From Saussurea involucrata (taxonomy: Eukaryota; Streptophyta; Magnoliopsida; Asterales; Asteraceae), in the NCBI GenBank assembly GCA_033807775.1, contig CM066319.1:160784983-160848982 (forward strand): a DNA stretch of 64,000 nt. Direction: 5' to 3'. The position numbers and the translations under genes were made by a program. This document shows, piece after piece, positions 36,470 through 47,059 of the stretch. The first letter of the stretch is position 1; the number at the start of each line of letters is the position of its first letter. The notes beneath the pieces are model-generated. The model saw only the letters and a list, made by a program, of their open reading frames with translations. It was not told the origin of the DNA and did not search any database.

Positions 36470-37605
36470 ATTTGATTTTTTATTTTTATTTTTATTTTTA
36501 ATTATTTTTTTTACTTTTTTAAAGTTTTAAAATAAATTATCTTAAAAATTACTAATAATTTAAGCAAACAAATTATATAAAAAAATGAGAATTTCGTGGT
36601 CGTCGATATGACGTTCATCTCGATATAGTTTTTTTTCTTCATTTTAACCGTTTTTTACGTGAAATGCTATATATGTGTTATATTTATTATGAATATGTAT
36701 GGTCCTCCCCGAGTGTTTACATTCGATATGAATAACAAAAGTGAACATTCACTATTCATAATGAATATTACACGAAATCATGATTCATGTATTATTCATC
36801 ATGAATCATGTATTATTCACCCTGAATGTTGTATTATTCATCATGAATGATACATTATTCATGATAAATATTATATGAATGACTCGTGACGGTGTGGACA
36901 TATGGCGCACTCTCTCTTGTTCCCCGATTCACAACTGATACTTGGTTTTATTCATTATGAATATGAAAATGCACATCCCTGAGTGTCCTCATTCAGTATG
37001 AATAACAAATGTGAACGTTCATTCACTATTCATGATTAATAATACAATATTCAAGATAAATTATACAACATTCAAGATGAATAATACACGAATTCATGAA
37101 TCGTATATTATTCACCATGAATGTTGTATTATTCATCGTGAATGATACATTATTTATGATGAATAATACATGAATGACCCGTGAAGGTGTGGAGACGTTA
37201 CGCACTCGCTTTTGTTCCTCGGTTTATAACTGAAACTCGATAGGTTCTCGATTCGTCTCGATGGGTGTTGGGTTACGGTGATGAAGAACGTGATGTCTTA
37301 CGACGTTGAAGAAAGTGTTGAAGAAGATGATGTTGAGTTACGAACTTACGGTGTCGAGGTATTGTACACACTTGAATGTACATAAATATTCATAATGAAT
37401 ATAATATATATATATATATCATTTCACATAAAAAACGGTTAAAACAACAACAAAAAAACTATATTGAGATGGATGTCATATCGAAGAACATGAAATTCTC
37501 ATTTTTTTATATAATTTGTTTGATTAAAAAAAAAATTAAGATAACTTATTTTAAACTTTAAGAGGTAAAAAATTTTAATTAAAAAAGAAAATAAAAAGTC
37601 GAGTA
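36470..37605. mobile_element. Foldback transposon with about 190-bp inverted arms
   Basis: The left arm (about 36474-36666) and right arm (about 37415-37600) are inverted copies with scattered changes. Shared wording includes CAAACAAATTATATAAAAAA, CGATATGAC and TTTTAACCGTTTTTTA. Between them two diverged direct copies of about 250-300 bp carry many ATTCATNATGAAT palindromes. There is no coding capacity. Long arms favour a Mutator-like origin, but the exact ends and target duplication are not clear. Confidence 0.6.
36690..37180. repeat. Array of ATTCATCATGAAT-type palindromes
   Basis: Repeated near-perfect palindromes ATTCATCATGAAT, ATTCATTATGAAT and ATTCATGATAAAT lie in two blocks, about 36700-36880 and 36950-37170. 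The 63-codon frame at 36659 simply translates them. Confidence 0.7.
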
Positions 37606-38096
37606 TGTTAGACGTGAGTTTAAATTATCTTTCCTTCTAATATTAACCTCAATTTCTCAACGAAACCCGAACCCTATACATTCTCACACATGTAGTCTAT
37701 TCATGTAAGTAGTTCAGTTTCAAGTTTCAACAGCCTTTTTCCTTAAAGCACTGAATCGCATAATGTGGATGACCAAATTTCTAGAGCTGAAACTGCACCA
37801 CATTGCATGGTTAACCTTTTTTAACTCATTTTTGTTTCTTGGTTTTTTCACACCCTACAATACGATATAAAGCCATAAACGGAGGGAGACAACACAATCG
37901 TATGAATTGTAGGGGTCAAAGGCCCCAACAAACCAACAAAAAAAACCCCTAACAAAGTATCAATTGAACTCTAATTCCCCTAATTTTTAAGTCTAAGCTC
38001 TCTTATTTATGTTGTTTTCTTTGTTATAATGCTAATAATTTGATCAATCGTTATTCTTCTCCCACTTTCTTTTTGCATTTTATTGTTTTATAGATT
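37606..38096. other. Intergenic DNA, no gene seen
   Basis: AT-rich sequence precedes the target duplication TATAG (38097-38101). No protein-like frame is present. Confidence 0.5.
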
Positions 38097-38282
38097 TATA
38101 GTGTAACACTTCGAAATTTCCATAATTATTGTACGTTTTGGGAGAACGTTTAAATAATGAGAAAGTGTTATTTTAAACGAAATGTCGAAAGGGTTAGAAG
38201 TGGAATTGACCAAAGTTTTAAGCTATTTGTGGATTAACGAAACTTTGGGGTTGATTTGGTCATTTGGTGATAGTTTGCTATG

Positions 38283-38290
38283 TATAAATA
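38283..38290 (+). promoter_or_regulatory. TATA box of LTR A
   Basis: TATAAATA lies 181 bp into the LTR and upstream of the putative donor at 38527. Confidence 0.5.
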
Positions 38291-38863
38291 GTGGAGGCGG
38301 CTGAGGAATTGAGATTTATCTCAATTCTGGGTTGTGAAGTCGGTCTAAAGAGGCAGAAAGAAATCAAAGTCTAAACATCCTATCGGTAAGGGTTTGCAAT
38401 CATCTTCTCTACTCAATTTCTGAAAAGACTAGTAATCGCAAGTTTAAATCACCATTCAATAGGTTATCAAATCAGTGGGGAGAAGGAAATTGATTGCTGG
38501 ATTTTGGTTTTGGTTATCGACCTGAGGTGAGTTCATCTTTTCATGAAATTAGTTGTCTTTTATCAAATTAATGAGTAAATTGATGTTGTTAAGGGTATTG
38601 GAGATTTATGGTTAAGTCGTATAAAAAGATAGCTGGATGGTTATCGATCTATGTTAAGAAATGGGTGTGCAGGTCGAAGTTTTCGGATGAGTTTTATTAA
38701 TGTCCGGTAGTCTCCTTTACAGTGGTGTCCGGTAAATGTAACACCCGGAATTTTATTAAAGTGAAGGTTTAACGTTGGGATGAGGTGTGTGAAAGAAGCT
38801 CAGCAAATCGGGATCATTCGAGACAAAAAGTCGAGCTCGGTACCTGTTGGGCGATAGTGCCCG

Positions 38864-38973
38864 GCGATAGTGACCATGTCACTATCGCACCTGTCATAAT
38901 CGCGAGAAGTGTACCGAGAGTCCAGGGGTAGCGGGCGATAGTGCCCCGGCGATAGTGACCATGTCACTATCGC
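38864..38973. repeat. Two perfect 11-bp-arm hairpins in LTR B
   Basis: The arm GCGATAGTGAC faces its exact complement around a CAT loop at 38864-38888 and again at 38949-38973. In the sister solo LTRs the same place has CGAGAGTGAC facing GTCACTCTCG, so both arms changed together. Confidence 0.8.
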
Positions 38974-39544
38974 GATGTCACAATCGCCGACGGTCTCCAA
39001 GGTGTTTTAAACCCCTTTTCTTCTTTCTTCTTCCCATTTCACTCATCTATCTCGACTCTCTCAACTCTCTCTCTAAAAATCGATTTCTCTCACTAGAAAC
39101 CCTACAACCCCTCCCCTCTCCTTCCTCATTTCTTCACCAAATCAAACCCTTTTCCTCCATTGATGATCATATTTGGAAGTTTGGAGTTTTGTGGAGATTA
39201 GGAGGTCGTTTTTGGAAGATTCAAATGGTTAAGGTAATCTCTCCCTACCCTATAGTTGTTATTGTTATTGATTTCATATTCCTTCCATCTTGTGATGTTG
39301 TGGACCGATTTTGGTGATGATTGGGTAAGGGAATCTTGTTTTCTTCATCTACAAAACTAGGGTTTAGTATAAAATAGGTATTTTAGTATGTTATGGATGG
39401 ATGATGATTCCTTATGGTTGGATTGTATTATTGATGGTTGAAAATTCATAAATCTAGGTTTTGGAAGTTTTGGTTTGAGGATGCAAACTTCATCAAAGGA
39501 GCATACGTTTGGAGAACTCTAGATTTAGCTTAAATCTAGCAAAG

Positions 39545-41100
39545 GTGAGTTCAAGTTACTTTGCGAAAACTTTGTACATGCCAAAATGCTATTTTCCAAC
39601 TATATGTGTTTTACTTGATAATGGTTATGTAGAGTCATTTGACTAATTTAACTCCTTTGAAAATGTGTATCTTCATAAAGGTGTAAAACACCCATATTTG
39701 GGGCTTTTGGGTACTTGAATGGTTATAACCGTCATTTGCCTTTAAATGATTAATTGTTCAACATGAAGTTGTTCGATGGTTTAATCATGTAGTGTAAATG
39801 ATTTTGATGAAACGTTTGGGAAAATACACTTTTAAGTGTTATGTGTTATTTTAGAAATGAAAATGTGAACTCTTTGGAAATGAGGGCTTTCCCGATCCAA
39901 GACGTTAGTTTGGGATTAAAGAATGGTTGTGGCCCTTTGTTTATCTAAATAAAGTCTAAATGGATTTTTATGCAAGGATGACCGATATTGTGGGTCAAGC
40001 ATGGTCGGAGCATTTTACTTGGTTTAACCTTAAGATGGTTTTGGGACGTATGTTCCCTTTGATAAATTAAGTTTGAGTTTTGTTAATGAACTATGTCATT
40101 GGGGTACTACCCGTTTGTATGTGACTGTTTATATGTTTGGGGTCTTAATTGAGTTAGACCTTGTTAGCCATGGATCCATAGGCATTGTTTTACAATAAAT
40201 CTGGAATGATTGAGTCAAGTGGCACGGAATAGGCATCGGGATCCATGATAAGTAAGGCGTGGGCCTATATGGTCGGGCGTCGTCTCATGGACAGTAAGGT
40301 GTAATTCCATTTATGTGCTTAGCACGGGATAGGCAGCGAGACTCATGATAAGTAAGGCGTGAGTTGTATGTCGGGCGTCGTCTCGTGGACATGGCGTTCC
40401 ATGATAAGTAAGGCGTGGACCTCTGGACTGGGCGTCGTCTCATGGGCAGTAAGGTGTAATCCCAATGTGCTGCGTGGTTTGGAGCGACTCAACGTATAGA
40501 CCTGGAGTGGTTGAAGTTGGGAAGCTCCCTAGTTGCGCGGGCAATAGATCTGGAGTGATTGAGCTCAGTTACGAGGCTAGCCACGTGAGGATGCGTTGTA
40601 GGTGGCTCACTTTGGTGTTGTCACGTGCAATGCATGTGAGTCTCCCCGTCATCGAAAGGTGTTATTTGGATATATGTGTTTATCCGTGTATTTGATGGCG
40701 CATCATGTCTTTATAAATTATTTCCCACATGTATGAATTAAAAGATTATGTTTCATCCAAATGGGTGAGTCGTGTATACAATGTCAACCGTCTTGGAAAG
40801 TGTGGTTTAATTGGGTTTACTCACGTATTTTGGGTGAGTTGGATTGTGACTCCGTTGCAAGGTAATTACAATTATTCGGATGGTTTCCATAGATTTTGAA
40901 TACCGAGAAATGAGTTATTTTTACCCTTTGGGAAACTCTTTGGAAACGGTAACTCGGGTCACAAACTTTTATTCAAAGATTTTCTCGATTCATGACTAAC
41001 ACTATTACCTTCCGATTTATGTTTTTATATAGTCATGATAAAAGGCTTGAACTCACTAGGCGTAAGCCTAACCCTTTTCATTTGTCGGCATGTGCAACAG
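39545..41100 (+). other. Putative intron in LTR B
   Basis: The donor is AAAG/GTGAGTT at 39545. The hairpin TAGGC, GTAA, GCCTA (41057-41070) runs into CTAAC at 41068-41072. The acceptor GTGCAACAG ends at 41100, 29 nt after the presumed branch A. The loop GTAA is a GNRA tetraloop. The copy in the concatemer has the same module at 20567-22243 on the minus strand. Splicing is inferred. Confidence 0.45.
40220..40470. repeat. Tandem units in LTR B
   Basis: Three units contain CATGATAAGTAAGGCGTGG followed by GGGCGTCGTCTC and CAGTAAGGTGTAAT. They are diverged versions of the repeat in the sister solo LTRs (near 21361-21540, other strand). Confidence 0.7.
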
Positions 41101-41555
41101 GCTCAGGTTGGGGTAGCTCTAGCTACACGTTGAAGTGGCGAGAGTTAGTAAAGTGCACGAGAGGTGATTCACTTAGGAAAAGTCTTCCGCCAGTTTTGGG
41201 AATTAGCAACTTGTACTATGTTAAATGACACCAACTAGGTTTATTTCAATTGGGGAAACTATGTTGTTTAAATTATGAGGCATCATGAGGTGTGAATTGT
41301 GGTATTAATTTATATGGTCATGTTTTGTAACAACCCAAAAATATAATAGAACAAACATAGCATTTAAGCATGAATTTACAAAACCGGGTCCCAAAAATTT
41401 CGTTACATCATACGTAAATTAAGGTTGGCGGAAACAACCTATACACAACTGAGAATAATCTAACTTCTACTAGGGGCACCTGCACTATCACTAGCTGTTT
41501 CCGTACTCTATCTTGCGGCTTGCTCATTTATCTGAGCCTCCAATGTAACGCTTAC

Positions 41556-42162
41556 CTGAAAAGGGTTTTGGTTTTGAAAAGCGAGAGTTAGACCATGAGG
41601 TCTAGCGAGTTCCCCCTAAAACATGTTCACAAATCATTTAAAGAAAAACGTTCATTTCAAATCAGTAACGTATCAAATCATGTACTCAACAATGGTATGC
41701 ACAGCGGAGAAGACCAAGGTAAACACCCTACAAAGCCGGGTACGGCAACACCCTACAAAGCCGGGTACGGCAACACCCTACAAAGCCGGGTACGGCAACT
41801 CAACACCCTACAAAGCCGGGTACGGCAACACCCTACAAAGCCGGGTACGACAACACCCTACAAAGCCGGGTAAGGCAACTCAAGAAGTCTTCCACTGTGC
41901 AACCCGACTCTGCCATGGCAATTTCACAAAACATGCAGTTTCACACACTTGAGGGCAATCCTCCTTTAATAGCAAAATGATACTTTTCATGGAAAACATT
42001 CGTAAAAGCTTGTAGACAAATCATGCTCATAAACATACCCTGATCAGTAAAACATAAGGCTTTCATTCACGTAAAATTCAGGTAAAATTAACGGGGCGCT
42101 TTCACATAATCATTTTCTTTTGGAAACACGTAAAACCGAGTATTTTAGTTAGAAAAACTCAC
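41556..42162 (-). other. Putative intron in element C LTR
   Basis: On the minus strand the donor is GCCAG/GTGAGTT at 42162 and the hairpin is TAGACC, TCAT, GGTCTA at 41604-41589. CTAAC follows, then acceptor CCCTTTTCAG ending at 41556. The second LTR has the same at 47290-47921 (hairpin 47323-47338). The first bases of the intron (GTGAGTTTTTCTAACTAAAA) closely match the gypsy LTR, which indicates common descent. Inferred. Confidence 0.45.
41733..41880. repeat. 25-bp minisatellite with GCCG/CGGC hairpins
   Basis: Six units of about 25 bp are built on CCCTACAAAGCCGGGTACGG; the second LTR has seven (47457-47636). Each unit has a small GCCG...CGGC inverted repeat. The frames at 41595, 41623, 47329 and 47357 are translations of the array. 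Confidence 0.85.
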
Positions 42163-43049
42163 CTGGCTAGCTTGCTCCAAAGCTCCTCACTTACACTTCC
42201 GATCTCTAGGCGGAACACCTATTATATATTAATAGCGTTCGTCATAATCCGTTCAATTATTACTCGAGTTAAATCCCGAACTCAACCCTAACTTATCTAA
42301 ATTGGTAGATTACCTTCTAGTCTAAAAGTCATAATTAATGGTCTTTGCTTACCCATCCGATTGACATACTAAACCGGATCCATTAATTTACCCGACTTTA
42401 GGTTCTCAACAAAAATTATAACACTTGCTTCTAGATAACAAAACCGGATCACGTTACTAACAATATGGCCCAAATTACTAATTAGCCTATCACACCCTTA
42501 TTATATAATTATAGACTTCACTAATAAACTAAGCCCAATACAATAACTAAGCCCAAAAGGAATTAATAATTTATTTTGCCCAAAACTCAATTCGGCCCAA
42601 CTTAAATTACGGGTCAACTTTCGGGTCACACCGACTTTCGGTACACGCAAACTTTAGGCTCCAATTAAAATAATAAATCCGACCCTTTTCTTAAAATTAC
42701 ACTCCCGCCCAATTATTAACTTACCGGGACTTCATTTTCTAATTCTACACAATTTAACACAATTCCTCTTTTAATAGATACAAGCTATTCCATAACCAAG
42801 AACACACTTGAACATTTAATTTATCTTGACATTATGACTAGGAAATCAAAACTCTATTAATAACATTCTTATTGATTTCTCAACTTACAAAGCAACTAGA
42901 ACCTAACAAATCTACCATTACTCGAAAAAGAGAGCAATGAAATGGAAGGGTTTCTTACCGGAATAAAACCTCACGAAATGGAAACTGCTGCCTAGAACTC
43001 CGGCGACCACCACTGCCGGCCACCGTTCTCCGGCGCCGGCGAAATCCCG

Positions 43050-43165
43050 CCACCTTCTCTCTCTCATCGCCTATCTCTCTCTCTCACAACCTCCATCTCC
43101 TTCTCTCTCTCTCTCTCTCACGCGACCCTCTCTCTCCCTCTCGCTGCTCTCTCTCTCTCCGACTG

Positions 43166-43201
<36 letters not shown>

Positions 43202-43435
43202 GCTGTATCTCTCTTTCTCTCTCCGGATGTATCTCTCTCTCCCTCTCCGGCGTCTTTCTCTTCTCGACGACTCTCTCTCTTCTTCTCGTCGTCTCTCTCT
43301 CGCCTCTCTCTCTCCTCCGTCGTCTCTCTCTCCTCGCCGGCCATCTCCTTCTCTCCCGCCGGCGTTCTCTCTGCCGGCTGCACCCACAAAACACACACAA
43401 GACACATTTCTTCTTTCTGCCTTTTCTCTCTCTCG
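43050..43435. repeat. CT/GA tract in element C LTR
   Basis: Long CTCTCT runs are interrupted by CCGGCTGTAT and CTCGTCGTC units. On the sense (minus) strand it is GAGA-rich and would be upstream of or near transcription start. The Arg/Glu-repeat frames of 95-152 codons here and at 48750-49208 are artefacts. The second copy is at about 48815-49200. Confidence 0.85.
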
Positions 43436-46400
43436 ATGACAGCCACAGTCCTACACTAAACCCTAAAATAAAAGAAAACCCTATGCTATTCTAATACTAA
43501 AATACTGCACACTCCCAAAAGAAAGGAAATTGATTTCCTACCTTTTCCCATATTGCCCTCAAACTTTCTCACAATAACCAATCAACCCCTAACTTTTATT
43601 TTTAAATTAAAACACTTAATTTGGGTTATTACAATCTCCCCTCCTTAACAGAATTCCGTCCCAGAATTCACTCCAAAACAACCGACAAACTTGATTATCA
43701 AGACTTAAATCTCACTAGCACTTCCTCACGAACTCTCGTAATCCAACTTATAAATTATAACATGCGGTCAGAAATTGTAAGCATCTCAAGGCTTACTACT
43801 CCCTAATTATCCTTATCTGGTTCACGACCACATTACAGTTTCCGAACTCAACAGCCTTTTCCGGCTAGCACAATATAACCACTGATCCTTATCGCACAAC
43901 ACGATTCAATTCTTCTCTTTATCACCGACAATTTTAACTTGACCAACTCATTTCAATTATAATTAACAACTTATTTCAAAAGATAAACCCCAAATCGAGA
44001 CTCGGCTCATTTCTTTCTACTAACCAAAAATTATCATATTTGGCAACTTAGCATCAACCTCTCATTAGGCTGGCATTCACAAAATCCATCAATTAAAACT
44101 AATTTCTTAGCTAACAACTCCATTGAGTAATTCAACCACTCACAATTTCCCAATTAATTTGAAACTTACTTATCCCAACATACTATCATCATTTCTCACT
44201 TTAACACATCAATTCTCCCTTATCCGTACTTAGTAAGAATCTCGATGGAATTATAACACATCCTGAAACAACAATTAAATTTCATTTCTTAATAAATCTA
44301 AAAGTTAAATCAACCAATGATCACACTCCCACTCCAACCCATAATCATCATCACCACGACATTCTTTAAACATAACCAAACTTCCAACTGTTTCCTTCTA
44401 GGATCATTCCCTCACACCTAAGAAACAATTCACGACCTGCAAAAATTTAGCATTTACTATAACACATTTTGACTACACACTCTCCATCATCTTTAAACTT
44501 CCAATGATCCCAACATATACCTACTTAGCGATTCTTACAACCCAAATACTTGGTTTCTCCTTTGGGTGATCTCCCACCATAAGGTCAACTTACACTCTAT
44601 GCGCCCTAATAATCTAGTTAATAGATCGTACATCTCATCTGTAAACCCCCAAAAGCTTCTATCTGATTCTTTCTTTCTCTCTCTAACATCACCTCACTAC
44701 GATACTAGCTGATACATTAACCTGGCAACTAATAACATTACATAATTGTACATTCCTCACTCATAACATCACACTGCAGACCAAATCTCATGGTCCTTCG
44801 TACACACTTCACACTTTCCTTCACATTCTCCCGTATGTCACAACCGAGTCTATCTCGCTACGTACTCTTTTCCCAATTTGATGAACTATAATCCACGAGT
44901 TCTCATACAGCTCACACGCAACCATTCTAGTTAGCTCTTCGCGATCCGAGCCCTTATGAAGACACACCACTTTTCTTACTGACTGTTAAAATCTACACAC
45001 TCGCTTCGCCCAAGTTACTTACCTCATCATCCTACGAACCCTCTTCTCTTCGGGAATAGAATGCTTAATCAAACAATAACTTCTCTTCCCTTTAGAACCC
45101 CTACAAGGTGTTCTATCAACTCCCAACTTTCTAATTCCAGTCTTCGGTCTCGGCCAACGTACACATACGTCGACTTCTACATCGACTGACAGTCCTGTAA
45201 CTACTTTCTTAACTTATTCTTAAACATGGTTCCCTTACGGAACTTACTGCTATCAACAAATTGAATCATTTTCATGATCTGTCTCCCTCCTTTCGTAACC
45301 TACTCAGGTAACGTTACCACTAAAAGCTCACCTCGAGACTCGCATTCCTACACCACATACATTTCATTCTTCCTTACCACACTATTCTTAACGAGTCGCT
45401 AAAATCATCACCCTGAAGACTTCAAGCCCTTCCTCCGAACACAACCGTCTCTAGACAATCGTACTTCCGGTTACCGAACAAGGGTGCAAACCTTCCTACA
45501 TCCGAGAATATAATCCACTACTGACGGAACACCTATCCCGATACTACAACATCCTCTCCTGATTTGACCATCAACCCTCCACTCTCAGAGTTCTTTCTTA
45601 GTTTTAAAATGCAACATCCTACGACCTAGTGAGTTCATAGCCTTCATGCATGACATACGTAAAAGAATAAATCATTTCGCGCCTTTTTATTATTTTAATT
45701 AAACAACTCCTGAAAACATATTGGGTACTCATGCCCCCATTACTCTTATAAATTTAACGCCCTGCACAACGATCTCGAGAATCGTTCGCATGCAACTTCC
45801 CATAAATTTAATCTCCCTCCACCAAATTATGTCGTTACGACGGAAATATATTAAGTGAAAATCTATTCATACTACCCCTTCCTGAAAGAAATTTCCGACA
45901 CAAAGTAAACCCGCCGGTTTTCGTACCCATAAATAACTCCAATATGTCATTGCTCACTTTGGTTATAAAAGTTTTCATTTAATCGTTTTCTTGACTTTTG
46001 CAATAATTTAACTCGTCGTGAAAAGAGCGAAATACTTTACAAATCATAAAACTCGAAACTTCGTGGTGCCATGTGAATGAAATCGCATCTTTCTTTAAAC
46101 GTACGCTTGCACATTCTGACTCGTTTTTGATCAAAATTTATCCTTACATATTTAACTTAAATCGTGAAAATTTCATGTTACATAACAAAAAGTCACCATG
46201 CATGAGACTCTACTTGCATTTGAAGGCTACTCACTCTAACAAGGTCAGCTGCTTTACTCGCTTATCTTATCCTTGCCATTCTACCTACGACCAACAGTCG
46301 CCTTCTCGATCACGCAACAACTTGCTGAACACACTTTCCACATCTCACTTACTCAACCCCTTCATACTATTTCGTTTTAATCACTATCTCATTTTCTACT

Positions 46401-46818
46401 TCTACACGCTTTCATTTCACCATAGGTATCTTATTTCATTTACACTGCCTTTGAAAAGCTCGACTAAGAAATCGGGGTCCTATTGATACATTCAAAATTT
46501 CAACACTGTCACTCCTTATCATTCTAACTGATCTCATCCCACTATTTCTAGAACTGGGACTTTCTAGAAACAAGAGTCTTACTCAAAACCAATCATTTTA
46601 TCTCTTCGAACCCACGAAGATCTATTTCTATATGATTCATAACACTCTAAACAACATTTCACCTCTACGATGCATACATCATTCACTTCATAAAGATTTC
46701 TCATGAAACTTCCCCAACAAGGGGTCTCAGTCTACACCTCAGAGATCTCGTTGACATTCTAACGTACTGAAACACGACATAAACACTGGGTAGGTTAATA
46801 AGGTAGGTTAAGCACATA

Positions 46819-46878
46819 CATGTACCTGTAAGTTCGCAATTACACTGGCCAGGTGAAATCTCAAACTTACCTTACATG
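46819..46878 (-). other. Leader stem-loop of element C
   Basis: Sense arms are CATGTA/TACATG and GTAAGTT/AACTTAC (perfect), with inner TTTCAC/GTGTAA (one mismatch) and loop CTGGCCA. It has the same layout as 8818-8877. Confidence 0.55.
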
Positions 46879-47040
46879 ACAGTCCTCAGTACCCTACTAG
46901 TCCTATCTTTATAATAGTGTCCTCCTAACGCGTCTTCTGTATTTACAATAGTGCCCTCCTAACGCATTCCCTGATTCTCAGTTGTGATTTCTACTCCCAA
47001 GTTTAAGTTTAGGCCCGTCCGGTCACCTAAGTCTCTTAAA

Positions 47041-47057
47041 CTATGGCTCTGATACCA
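47041..47057 (-). other. Primer-binding site of element C
   Basis: Minus strand TGGTATCAGAGCCATAG, separated by two bases from the sense 5' LTR at 47060-49395. Initiator tRNA-Met type. Confidence 0.9.
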
Positions 47058-47059
47058 TT

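Larger units (their letters stand above)
41326..43633 (-). repeat. Element C, sense 3' LTR
   Basis: Ends are TGTAACAACCC and GGGTTATTACA (2308 bp). It contains six 25-bp units (41733-41880), the putative intron 41556-42162 with hairpin 41589-41604, and a long CT tract (43050-43435). Confidence 0.9.
43634..47059 (-). mobile_element. Element C internal region
   Basis: 3.4 kb, G-poor on the plus strand. Only the polypurine tract (43634-43648 region), the leader stem-loop (46819-46878) and the primer site are recognisable. The 137-codon plus-strand frame at 46073-46486 is antisense to the element and matches nothing I know. Confidence 0.8.

Noticed and set aside
46073..46486. 137-codon frame in the internal region of element C
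   Set aside because: It is antisense to the element, lies in strand-biased sequence, and has no motif or homologue I recognise.
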